Source: an uncultured Oscillospiraceae bacterium
Lineage (GTDB): Bacteria > Bacillota > Clostridia > Oscillospirales > Ruminococcaceae
Reading direction: 5' to 3'
Assembly (NCBI GenBank): GCA_934526065.1
Contig: CAKSZX010000017.1
Coordinates: 1 to 5,641 of the forward strand
DNA: 5,641 nt
In this document: positions 1 to 5,457 of the stretch, in pieces
Numbering within the stretch: position 1 is the stretch's first letter
How the letters are laid out: every line of letters starts with the position of its first letter
Translations under genes and position numbers: made by a program
Notes under the pieces: generated by a model
The model's input: the letters and a program-made list of their open reading frames with translations, nothing else
Told to the model about the DNA's origin: nothing
Databases searched by the model: none

Positions 1-29
1 TAAATATTTTAAAAATTCATATTATCCTT

Positions 30-78
30 GGCTCCACTGTGCAAGGGGAGCTGGCGGCGTCAGCCGTCTGAGGGGTTG
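30..78 (+). repeat. Two-hairpin intergenic cassette, copy 1
   Basis: Same architecture as the copies at 199-245, 301-346, 457-505, 5155-5206 and 5287-5334. A first imperfect hairpin has CTCC opposite GGAG (about 32-50). A second stem follows, GGCGGC (53-58) with loop GTCA and GCCGTC (63-68), containing one G-T wobble. The tail is GAGGGGTTG (70-78). This copy lies on the plus strand. It encodes nothing and shows no terminator-like T-run directly after the stems. Assignment to the family rests on the shared order stem, variable stem, G-rich tail ending in TTG. Confidence 0.7.
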
Positions 79-87
79 TTTTGCAAT

Positions 88-100
88 CTGTTTACATCAA
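88..100 (+). repeat. 13-nt exact repeat, left copy
   Basis: CTGTTTACATCAA occurs here and again as the last 13 bases of the window (5629-5641), in the same orientation. The left copy lies 37 nt before a twin-hairpin repeat and the right copy lies 9 nt after one, so it is not a fixed part of that element. The match may extend beyond the right window edge. It could be part of a larger repeated block. Confidence 0.45.
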
Positions 101-137
101 ATTTCGGTTACAAATAAATATATTTATAAAATAAATC

Positions 138-182
138 CGTAGGGGCGTTCATTGAACGCCTATGCAAACCACAGGTTTGCAC
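138..182 (+). repeat. Twin-hairpin 45-nt repeat, full copy (left)
   Basis: A 45-nt unit made of two adjacent perfect hairpins. The first is GGCGTTC-ATT-GAACGCC (stem 7, loop 3). The second is GCAAACC-ACA-GGTTTGC (stem 7, loop 3). They are joined by TAT and preceded by CGTAGG. It matches 5575-5619 at 44 of 45 positions; the single difference is in the loop of the second hairpin. It is non-coding and no T-run follows, so a terminator role is not supported. It is probably a dispersed intergenic element of REP/MITE type. Confidence 0.8.
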
Positions 183-198
183 TTTGGGATTGCTATAA

Positions 199-245
199 CA
201 ACCCTCTGTCACTCGCAAGCTCGTGCCATCTCCCTTAACAGGGCG
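199..245 (-). repeat. Two-hairpin intergenic cassette, copy 2 (degraded)
   Basis: Read on the minus strand this has the cassette order: a TTAAGGGAG half-stem, a second imperfect stem, then GAGGGTTG. The second stem (plus strand about 208-227) pairs only partly, with CAC/GTG outside and GC/GC inside around mismatches. It is therefore a decayed relative of the clean copy at 301-346, which starts exactly 102 nt later. Confidence 0.6.
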
Positions 246-252
246 AACAAGT

Positions 253-386
253 TTTGCGATTTGTTTGGGTTGTTGTTTTACAGCGGAAAGCTGTTTTGGT
301 CAACCCTCCTGTCGGCTGCGCCGACACCCTCCCTTAACAAGGAGGGCAGGTTTGCTGTTCGTTTGGATTGATGTTTTAAAGCAGAA
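253..386. repeat. Tandem linker repeat between cassettes (253-288 and 351-386)
   Basis: A 36-nt segment beginning TTTGC and ending in GAA follows cassette copies 2 and 3. The two versions, 253-288 and 351-386, agree at 29 of 36 positions by my alignment. A third version at 5398-5433 agrees with the first at 32 of 36. Together cassette plus linker form an imperfect tandem duplication with a 102-nt period (199-300 and 301-402), both units ending in TTGGT or TTTGGT. The short reading frames crossing this DNA are not credible genes. Confidence 0.6.
301..346 (-). repeat. Two-hairpin intergenic cassette, copy 3 (intact)
   Basis: A clean copy. The plus strand shows the perfect stem GTCGGC-TGC-GCCGAC (311-325), then CCCTCC (327-332) pairing with GGAGGG (341-346) across an 8-nt loop. 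Read on the minus strand the order is the same as in copy 1: conserved stem, variable stem, then GGAGGGTTG. It lies in non-coding DNA with no start or ribosome binding site nearby. Confidence 0.75.
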
Positions 387-424
387 CACAGGAGAAATTG
401 GTATTTACAAAACTGCTTAACTTG

Positions 425-505
425 AACCGAATATCGGACATAAACAGAATATTTTCCAATCTCTCAGTCAGCTATCGCTGACAGCTCTCTTTACCAAAGA
501 GAGCC
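425..505 (-). repeat. Long cassette copy with AT-rich extension (left)
   Basis: The core (457-505) carries the stem GTCAGC-TATC-GCTGAC and the stem GCTCTCTTT-ACC-AAAGAGAGC (9 bp, 3-nt loop). On the minus strand this reads conserved stem, variable stem, then TGAGAGATTG, as in the other cassettes. An AT-rich extension beginning AACCGAATATCG (425-456) is also shared with the copy at 5256-5334, so the two form an approximately 80-nt direct repeat differing by a few substitutions and two small indels. On the plus strand the 9-bp stem is followed by CTTTTTG, so it could also stop plus-strand transcription. Confidence 0.75.
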
Positions 506-569
506 TTTTTGTAAATTGTTGTTTGTATTAAATTTTAGCTGTAATTAAATATAACTTACAAATTGACAT

Positions 570-603
570 CGTAGGGGCGGTCATCGCCCACCTATGCAAA
601 CCG
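570..603 (+). repeat. Twin-hairpin repeat, partial copy
   Basis: It shares the start CGTAGGGGCG and the segment CCTATGCAAACC with the full copies at 138-182 and 5575-5619. The first hairpin here is GGGCG-GTCAT-CGCCC, so both arms differ from the other copies but still pair. The second hairpin is lost after its first arm. It lies between the left cassette block and the terminator of the minus-strand operon. Confidence 0.65.
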
Positions 604-622
604 TATATTATAACGGCAACAT

Positions 623-651
623 AAAACACCGGCTTTTAAGGTCGGTGTTTT
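623..651 (-). terminator. Rho-independent terminator of the esterase-acetyltransferase operon
   Basis: AAAACACCGGC (623-633) pairs with GTCGGTGTTTT (641-651) over 11 bp with one G-T wobble and a 7-nt loop. On the minus strand the stem ends in TTTTAT, 58 nt after the acetyltransferase stop codon, which fits the 3' end of that operon. The A/T arms make it symmetric, so it may also block transcription entering from the left on the plus strand. Confidence 0.8.
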
Positions 652-709
652 ACTGTAATATCTTTATATTCCGTTGTAATATTTATTGATTTAATAAGAT
701 TTTAGAAGA

Positions 710-1144
710 TTATCTGATGTTTAAAATCATCGGCGTGTGGGGGATACCGTCCTCCAAAAATTCTTCACCCCGGATTTTAAAACCGAACTTTGCGTAAAAA
801 CCCGTGGCATAGGTTTGCGCCTCAATAAAAATTTTACTTTCCGGCAGGTTGTTTTTTATGTAATCAAGAGCCGCCGGTATAATCACATTGCCAAGGCCGG
901 TTTTGCGGGCAACGGTCAGCACTCTGCCCATTTGCAAAGTGTCCCGGTCTTTTTTGTAAAATCTTAAATAGGCTTTAATTTCCCCATTTTCCTGTGCCAA
1001 AAGGTGATAAGCCTCGTAATCGGCCCCGTCCGGGTCAAGGTAGGGGCAAGTCTGCTCCACAACAAAAACCCGGCAGCGGGCTTTTAACACCTCGTAAAGT
1101 TCCCTTTTTGTAAGTTCCTCAAACTTTTTAACAGAAATTTCCAT
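710..1144 (-). CDS. elaA: ElaA-type GNAT family N-acetyltransferase
   Basis: A 144-residue cytoplasmic protein of the GCN5-related acetyltransferase superfamily, which moves an acetyl (or acyl) group from CoA to an amine. It matches the ElaA subgroup by its landmark motifs: R22 with VFVVEQ at 26-31, CPYLDPDG at 33-40, HLL at 47-49, GRV at 73-75, the pyrophosphate-binding loop RKTGLG at 80-85, EAQ at 108-110, FYAKFGF at 116-122 and EDGIPH at 131-136. The length is typical and the single domain is complete. The physiological substrate of ElaA proteins is not well established, so I give none. The ATG start is supported by AAGGAG 6 nt upstream. The gene begins 2 nt after the esterase stop and is followed by a strong terminator, so it is the second and last gene of the operon. 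Family assignment is firm; the symbol rests on motif recall. Confidence 0.9.
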   Translation of the reverse strand: MEISVKKFEELTKRELYEVLKARCRVFVVEQTCPYLDPDGADYEAYHLLAQENGEIKAYLRFYKKDRDTLQMGRVLTVARKTGLGNVIIPAALDYIKNNLPESKIFIEAQTYATGFYAKFGFKIRGEEFLEDGIPHTPMILNIR

Positions 1145-1146
1145 TC

Positions 1147-2655
1147 TTACTCCTTTGATTGCAATTCAATAAGTTTTGAAATCAATTTGTGGTCGTGGTT
1201 TTTAACAAACTTTGTATTTCCGCCAAACAAAGCGGTGTTTTCTTCCTCTCCGTTGCAGGGCAGCCAGCCGCCGTAAGTTTCCGTGTTTGGGTTGCCGGTG
1301 CGCATAAAGGCCATAAATCGCCGAAAAATTTCATCTTCAATCTTTTTGTCAATATCTCTTTGATAAGCCGGTAAAAGTTCACAGTTGGCGAAGAAGTAAG
1401 GAATGTCCGAACAATGCCATGGCACGCACTTGCCCTTAACATCAAAATCTTCATTGAGAATATAAGCGTAGGTACTGCCGTTCAATTTTGAGCGCAGTTT
1501 GGCATACTCAATATCCCCCGGGCGGAATGTGGTGTCCAAATTTAAAATGTCAACAGGGTTTCTCTCCGGGTAAGCGGCCTTAAACAGCCCTATAATCTCA
1601 TCTGCCTTTTGGCCGTAAACCTTTTTTACTTCATTTTCGCCCTGGGCAATGCTCATTTCTTCTTTGTCAAATTTCGGGTCTGCAAATCCCAAAAATTCAC
1701 CGAAAACACTGCCGTATATGGCCGGAATATTGGCGGTTTCTTTCCTGAAACCGTTTTTTGCCGGGGCGCCTGTATAGTGGCTGTTTGGGAAAAGGCAACA
1801 GCCGGTATATCTGCCCCGAACTTTAAAATCTTTTTCCGCAGAAAGATACGCCTTTTGAAGAACAGAAAGCCGAACTTTTTCAAGCTCTTTAACATCTTTT
1901 ACATCGGCATACTTCATAACCCGCAGGGCAAAGTCCCTGCCGCTTTCATCGGCGTCGGCGATTAACCCCTCTACAACACCGGACATATTTATCACTTTGT
2001 GATATAAACCGTCGGCCTCCGGGCATTGGAGCAATGCGGTTGTTTTAACACCGCCGCCGGACTGGCCCATTATTGTGATATTTCCCCGGTCGCCGCCGAA
2101 TTTTTCTATATTTTCATTTACCCATTTCAGGGCGGCCAAGGTGTCCGCCGTGCCGTTGTTGCCGGAATTTTCATACTCCCGGCCAAAGGCGGAAAGGTCA
2201 AAGTAACCCAACACATTCAGCCTGTGGTTTACGCTTACAACCACAATATCGCCTTTTTTGGCGGCGTTGTAGCCCTCATAGGCAAGCTGTTCGATTGAGG
2301 AACCGTCTCGCAAACCGCCGCCGTGGAGCCAAACCAAAACAGGGCGTTTTTTGCCGTCAAGGGCAGGTGTCCAAATGTTTAAATTTAGGCAATCCTCGTT
2401 TTCAACCCAAAGTCTGTGGGGGATTTTCAGCTCTGTGGTAGGCTTCGGCACACTTAAAACAGGGCATACGGCGCCGTAGTTTGTGGCGTCAAAAACCTCC
2501 TCCGTATAAGTCACCGGCTTCGGTGAGTGAAATCTTTCCGCCACCCGGTAAGGCGCCCCTTTAAAATTGAAAACATCATTGTAAAAATAGCCTTGAATTT
2601 TACCCCCGGTTGTCTCGACAATCCGGGAATTTCTGTTGCATACAAATTGGGACAT
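1147..2655 (-). CDS. Type-B carboxylesterase (para-nitrobenzyl esterase family)
   Basis: A 502-residue alpha/beta hydrolase that cleaves carboxylic esters; the length is normal for bacterial PnbA-like enzymes. Numbering from the ATG at 2655: EDCLNLNIW (87-95) is the family's second signature; HGGG (111-114) is the oxyanion-hole loop; FGGD (186-189) leads to GQSGG (197-201) with nucleophile S199. E320 (in FGEF) and H414 (in WHCSDIPYFF) are the probable other triad members, and their spacing matches that recalled for the Bacillus enzyme. The nucleophile elbow has Q and G where GESAG is usual. There is no signal peptide, so it is probably cytoplasmic. The frame stays open to a TTG at 2715, but that codon overlaps the -35 box; the ATG at 2655 has AAAGGA 9 nt upstream and is preferred. 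It is the first gene of an operon with elaA. The natural substrate is unknown. Confidence 0.93.
   Translation of the reverse strand: MSQFVCNRNSRIVETTGGKIQGYFYNDVFNFKGAPYRVAERFHSPKPVTYTEEVFDATNYGAVCPVLSVPKPTTELKIPHRLWVENEDCLNLNIWTPALDGKKRPVLVWLHGGGLRDGSSIEQLAYEGYNAAKKGDIVVVSVNHRLNVLGYFDLSAFGREYENSGNNGTADTLAALKWVNENIEKFGGDRGNITIMGQSGGGVKTTALLQCPEADGLYHKVINMSGVVEGLIADADESGRDFALRVMKYADVKDVKELEKVRLSVLQKAYLSAEKDFKVRGRYTGCCLFPNSHYTGAPAKNGFRKETANIPAIYGSVFGEFLGFADPKFDKEEMSIAQGENEVKKVYGQKADEIIGLFKAAYPERNPVDILNLDTTFRPGDIEYAKLRSKLNGSTYAYILNEDFDVKGKCVPWHCSDIPYFFANCELLPAYQRDIDKKIEDEIFRRFMAFMRTGNPNTETYGGWLPCNGEEENTALFGGNTKFVKNHDHKLISKLIELQSKE
1149..1156 (-). promoter_or_regulatory. Ribosome binding site of elaA, inside the esterase 3' end
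   Basis: On the minus strand AAAGGAGT precedes the elaA ATG. AAG GAG are the last two sense codons of the esterase (Lys-Glu) and the T begins its TAA stop. Stop and start are 2 nt apart, so a ribosome finishing the esterase stands on the elaA initiation site. This arrangement is typical of translational coupling and fixes the elaA start. Confidence 0.85.
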
Positions 2656-2663
2656 AATAGAAA

Positions 2664-2670
2664 ATCCTTT
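2664..2670 (-). promoter_or_regulatory. Ribosome binding site deciding the esterase start
   Basis: AAAGGAT on the minus strand lies 9 nt before the ATG at 2655. No comparable site precedes the upstream TTG (2715), so this supports the shorter, 502-residue product. Confidence 0.75.
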
Positions 2671-2686
2671 CGTTTTTATTGGTATC

Positions 2687-2715
2687 ATCATATCATTTAG
2701 GGGCAAAATAATCAA
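2687..2715 (-). promoter_or_regulatory. Sigma-A-type promoter of the esterase operon
   Basis: On the minus strand TTGATT (2710-2715) and TATGAT (2687-2692) are separated by exactly 17 nt, matching 4 of 6 and 5 of 6 of the vegetative consensus. Transcription would start near 2680, giving a leader of about 25 nt with the ribosome binding site in it. The promoter overlaps the would-be N-terminal extension of the esterase frame. Confidence 0.7.
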
Positions 2716-2862
2716 TATGTACCGAAAAATTAACGAAAAATCCCCATTTTGTACTTAACTGAGCGAAAACCGAGCAAAATTTTAAAAAAATCCCGTCTTT
2801 TTCTTTAAAAAAGGGCAAAAATCCCTTTTCTTTCCCCAAGGGATAATTTTCCCGGTCTTTCG
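2716..2862. other. Divergent intergenic spacer with spaced A/T tracts
   Basis: The spacer between the two -35 boxes carries A tracts at 2725-2729, 2736-2740, 2766-2769, 2776-2779, 2784-2790, 2807-2812 and 2817-2820, with T tracts at 2747-2750 and 2798-2802. Several neighbouring centres are 9.5-11 nt apart, near one helical turn. CGAAAAAT is repeated at 2723-2730 and 2734-2741, just upstream of the esterase -35 box. This is the pattern of intrinsically curved DNA or of UP-element-like sequence. A regulatory role is inferred. Confidence 0.4.
2821..2844. promoter_or_regulatory. Inverted repeat upstream of the membrane-protein promoter
   Basis: ATCCCTT (2821-2827) and AAGGGAT (2838-2844) form a perfect 7-bp inverted repeat with a 10-nt spacer. 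It ends 18 nt before the -35 box at 2863. Its position suits an operator for a dimeric regulator, but a single short palindrome in AT-rich DNA can arise by chance, and no regulator gene is present here. Confidence 0.3.
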
Positions 2863-2891
2863 TTGTAATTTTCCTTATATAATGATATACT
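2863..2891 (+). promoter_or_regulatory. Sigma-A-type promoter of the membrane-protein gene
   Basis: TTGTAA (2863-2868) and TATACT (2886-2891) are separated by exactly 17 nt, matching 4 of 6 and 5 of 6 of the consensus. The start point would be near 2898, about 28 nt before the GTG. A perfect TATAAT at 2878-2883 lies just inside but has no good -35 partner at 16-18 nt; it could act as an alternative -10. Confidence 0.65.
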
Positions 2892-2911
2892 TACATCTAT
2901 AAATACGATTT

Positions 2912-2920
2912 AAAGGAGAG
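2912..2920 (+). promoter_or_regulatory. Ribosome binding site for the GTG start
   Basis: AAAGGAGAG stands 5 nt before the GTG at 2926, with the AGGAG core about 7 nt away. No ATG nearby is equally well placed, so this decides in favour of the GTG start. Confidence 0.8.
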
Positions 2921-2925
2921 TTTTT

Positions 2926-5064
2926 GTGGATACATTTTTACAAAAATCCGAACTCTTTGCAAAAAAGAGTAAACATATAACCGCTACGGCCGTGTTTTTG
3001 CTGTACGGCATTTTAACCGTGTACGGCGGCGGTTCTCTGTGGGAGATGTGCCGCTTTTGTTTCTTTGTGCAGATTTTTGTGTATTTGCCCGGCAGATTTT
3101 GCAATTTATTGCTCAAAACAAAGGAAAAAGTAAAGGAAATGGACTTCGCCCTTGATTTGTTGGCGGGTATGGGTCTGTTTTTGGTTTTGTACTGCTTTGC
3201 CATGAGGCTGCAGGTTAAACCCCTGCTTTTCTTTGTGCCGCCGGTTATTTCCATTATTTATTGCCTGTTGTATACGAAAAACGAAAAAGATAAGAACAAA
3301 GCCGAACCCTATGGGAAAAATCTTAAATTTTTGTTGTTTTTGGCTCTCTTGCTCTTGTTTACATTTACAACGGTTATAAAAAGCGCACTGCCGGAAAATG
3401 TGGGGGACACCCTTATAAACCAAGATCTTCTTTGGAATGTGGGCAATGCAAACTCATTTACAATAAGGTTTTTGCCGGAGGACATACGCTATTCCGGGGT
3501 GCAGCTCCACTATCATTACTTAACCGAGATGTTCCGGGGTGCTTTAAGCCTGGTAAGCGGAATTTCCGCTTATAACATAATCGCATTTTACATTGCCCCC
3601 TACACTTTGTATCGGGTTGTGGAGTGCCTTTACATATTCGGCAAGAAGTATTTGAATGAGGATAAAAAAGCATTGATTTTTACATTTTCAATGTTTGTTT
3701 TCGGCTGCCGGGGTATGTGGACCTGTTTTACAACAGGCAGAAGCGTATTTTTTAACGACAACGCCCTGCATATCATAACAAATATAAATTCACAGGCAAC
3801 GGCAGTTATATTTTTAAGTATATTCGGGGGGATATTCAGCGATATTTCCGATAAAGATTTCAAGGTAAGCTTATTTGAATACTTCCTTTGGGTGGCGTCG
3901 TTTTTTATGCTGTGCTTTGCAAAGGGGCCGATAGCCGCCGTTGCGGTAATCGGCGTTGTCATATCTGTTGTTTGGAAGTTTGTTCAAAAGCAGGCAAACT
4001 TTAAAGGCTTGATTTTTGCCGGGGTTTTAGGGGGAATTTTCCTTGTGATATACAAATTTTTCTTCTCCTCCGGTGCAGGGACAAGTATGATGTTTTCACT
4101 TTCCGCCACTGCGGAGCGCACAATTTTCGGCAATCGGCTGGGCAACCTGTATTATGGGGGTAAAATCACCCTTTGGCGAGCAGGCTGTTTTGCGGTGGCG
4201 GTAATAACGGTGTTTGCCGCTTTGCCTTTGCAGGGGTTTACATACGCTGTCGGGGTTGTAAAAAATTATCTGCCTAATCTGTTTAAATTAAGCGGTAAAC
4301 AACTGTGGGTAAACAGCCAGATAGCGGGGGGAATTTTGGCCTTTTTCCTGTTTGAACACTACGCCTTTTCACAGGTTTACTTCTTCTTTGGGGCAATATT
4401 CTTTTTGCACTTGGCGTCGGTGGAAAACGCCCGGCTTGTTTTAAATAAAAAGCCCTTAAAAACCGCCGCAGGTATTTTTGCCGCCATTCGGGTTGTAACC
4501 CAGTGCTTTATGTATCTTAACTTTGTAGGTTCCGGGGCAAGATTTTTGGCAAGAAACCTGGGAATTATAGAAAAATATCCATATTCTGCGGTTATTAAGG
4601 CAGATGACCAAAAGGCCATGGAATATTTAAAAGAAAATACCGATGATAATATCCTTTTTGCCACAAACAGGATTGATACCTCTCCGGCAAAGGGAGACGG
4701 CATTTCAAATATTTACACCGCCTTTTCTTCAAGACAGAGTTATATGGAAGGCTGGGCTTATGCACTTACAAATATGGGTGTGCCGTATTATGTGGTTGAG
4801 CAAAGGAGAAATATCGACAATCGGCTTTTCGCCGAAGATACCGACGGGCGGACTTTGCAGTATCTCTGCCGGGAAACCGGCATAACACACCTGGTGTTTT
4901 CTCGGCAGTTCCCGGGCAGTGAAGATGTGATTAGCCAAACATTTGAATGTGTTTATTCCTCCGATGGGGTGAGAATTTACGCCACCGGCGTTGCGCCTAT
5001 GGAAAACCACCCACTTTACCAAGAACAATTAAGCCGGTACGGCCGGCCAAAGAGGGAAGAATAA
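2926..5064 (+). CDS. Polytopic membrane protein, GT-C-like architecture, function unassigned
   Basis: A 712-residue integral membrane protein starting at GTG. I see about 15 hydrophobic segments, near residues 19-35, 41-58, 74-93, 97-116, 134-152, 212-230, 248-265, 288-306, 315-331, 334-350, 361-379, 417-436, 463-478, 481-498 and 513-531. Lysine-rich loops at 62-71, 117-133, 239-248, 351-360 and 501-512 fit a cytoplasmic N-terminus by the positive-inside rule. This puts the 153-211 loop and the C-terminal domain (about 532-712) outside. The 153-211 loop holds D161, D167 in DLLW, and HYHYL at 195-199. A long first outer loop with acidic residues, many membrane spans and a C-terminal outer domain is the plan of GT-C glycosyltransferases using lipid-linked sugars. 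This analogy is inference; I recognise no family. Monocistronic, with its own promoter and terminator. Alternative: an envelope polymer polymerase or transporter. Confidence 0.9.
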   Translation: MDTFLQKSELFAKKSKHITATAVFLLYGILTVYGGGSLWEMCRFCFFVQIFVYLPGRFCNLLLKTKEKVKEMDFALDLLAGMGLFLVLYCFAMRLQVKPLLFFVPPVISIIYCLLYTKNEKDKNKAEPYGKNLKFLLFLALLLLFTFTTVIKSALPENVGDTLINQDLLWNVGNANSFTIRFLPEDIRYSGVQLHYHYLTEMFRGALSLVSGISAYNIIAFYIAPYTLYRVVECLYIFGKKYLNEDKKALIFTFSMFVFGCRGMWTCFTTGRSVFFNDNALHIITNINSQATAVIFLSIFGGIFSDISDKDFKVSLFEYFLWVASFFMLCFAKGPIAAVAVIGVVISVVWKFVQKQANFKGLIFAGVLGGIFLVIYKFFFSSGAGTSMMFSLSATAERTIFGNRLGNLYYGGKITLWRAGCFAVAVITVFAALPLQGFTYAVGVVKNYLPNLFKLSGKQLWVNSQIAGGILAFFLFEHYAFSQVYFFFGAIFFLHLASVENARLVLNKKPLKTAAGIFAAIRVVTQCFMYLNFVGSGARFLARNLGIIEKYPYSAVIKADDQKAMEYLKENTDDNILFATNRIDTSPAKGDGISNIYTAFSSRQSYMEGWAYALTNMGVPYYVVEQRRNIDNRLFAEDTDGRTLQYLCRETGITHLVFSRQFPGSEDVISQTFECVYSSDGVRIYATGVAPMENHPLYQEQLSRYGRPKREE

Positions 5065-5082
5065 GAAGAATAAGAAGAATAA
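5056..5082 (+). repeat. Three tandem copies of a 9-bp unit across the stop codon
   Basis: GAAGAATAA is repeated exactly three times. The first copy encodes the last two residues (Glu-Glu) and the TAA stop of the membrane protein; the other two carry the same in-frame Glu-Glu-stop. Gain or loss of a whole unit would leave the protein unchanged, and read-through of the first stop would meet another stop two codons later. Confidence 0.85.
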
Positions 5083-5099
5083 GTTTTATTATAATAATC

Positions 5100-5140
5100 C
5101 ACCCCAAAAGCTGTTACAAAGGCTTTTGGGGTGTTGTTTT
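5100..5140 (+). terminator. Rho-independent terminator of the membrane-protein gene
   Basis: CACCCCAAAAGC (5100-5111) pairs perfectly with GCTTTTGGGGTG (5122-5133) over 12 bp with a 10-nt loop, followed by TTGTTTT. It begins 35 nt after the stop codon. Its T-rich tail runs into TTGTTTTATAGCGGAA (5134-5149), which resembles the end of the linker repeat at 253-288, so the repeat mosaic begins right at the terminator. Confidence 0.9.
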
Positions 5141-5154
5141 ATAGCGGAATGTCG

Positions 5155-5206
5155 CCTCCCTTGTGTAAAGGGAGGTGATTTTTCGCAAGAAAAATCGGAG
5201 GGATTG
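5155..5206 (+). repeat. Two-hairpin intergenic cassette, copy on the right
   Basis: CCTCCC (5155-5160) pairs with GGGAGG (5170-5175) across a 9-nt loop. The second stem is GATTTTTC-GCAA-GAAAAATC (5177-5196, 8 bp with a GNRA-type tetraloop), followed by the tail GGAGGGATTG. The second stem shares no sequence with the GTCGGC or GTCAGC stems of other copies yet sits at the same place and pairs perfectly. Confidence 0.75.
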
Positions 5207-5255
5207 ACCTTGGTATGATAATCTGATTTTCAAGCGAATTTTTAACTAAACTCAC

Positions 5256-5334
5256 AACCGAATATCGTATATAAACAAAATATTTTCAATCTCTCAGTCA
5301 GCTGCGCTGACAGCTCTCTTTACCAAAGAGAGCC
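5256..5334 (-). repeat. Long cassette copy with AT-rich extension (right)
   Basis: Direct repeat of 425-505 in the same orientation, including the AACCGAATATCG extension. The core (5287-5334) carries GTCAGC/GCTGAC around a shortened loop and GCTCTCTTT-ACC-AAAGAGAGC. The region after it is not T-rich, unlike the left copy, so terminator function here is unlikely. Confidence 0.75.
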
Positions 5335-5438
5335 TTGCTGTTCGTTCGGTTTGAAATGTTGATTTATAACCAAACAATTTTACCAAAGAGAGCCGGGTTT
5401 GTGGTTTGTTTGGGTTGTTGATTTACAGAGGAAAAACA
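5319..5438. repeat. Imperfect 60-nt tandem duplication
   Basis: TTTACCAAAGAGAGCC occurs at 5319 and again at 5379. The following stretch is also similar, with GTTGATTTA near the same offset, giving a period of 60 nt. The second unit has kept only one arm of the cassette stem. Its remainder (5398-5433) matches the 253-288 linker at 32 of 36 positions. Confidence 0.6.
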
Positions 5439-5457
5439 GTTTAAATAGTTTGAAATG

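Noticed and set aside
162..420. Two overlapping small reading frames of 65-69 codons
   Set aside because: They run through hairpin cassettes and linker repeats, have no ribosome binding site, and their peptides are translations of the repeats.
138..505. CRISPR-like repeats
   Set aside because: The repeats are palindromic, differ in length and orientation, have irregular spacing, and no cas gene is present.
2656..2715. Twenty-residue N-terminal extension of the carboxylesterase from a TTG at 2715
   Set aside because: The TTG coincides with the -35 box of a well-spaced promoter and lacks a ribosome binding site; the ATG at 2655 has one.
2878..2883. Perfect TATAAT as the main -10 box of the membrane-protein gene
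   Set aside because: The hexamers 16-18 nt upstream do not resemble a -35 box, whereas TTGTAA-17-TATACT fits; it is kept only as a possible alternative.
4643..5144. Additional small genes overlapping the 3' part of the membrane-protein gene
   Set aside because: They are shadows in other frames of a long, coherent coding region, without start signals of their own.
5177..5196. GATTTTTC-GCAA-GAAAAATC stem as a second terminator
   Set aside because: No T-run follows and the stem is AT-rich; it sits at the place of the variable stem in the repeat cassette.
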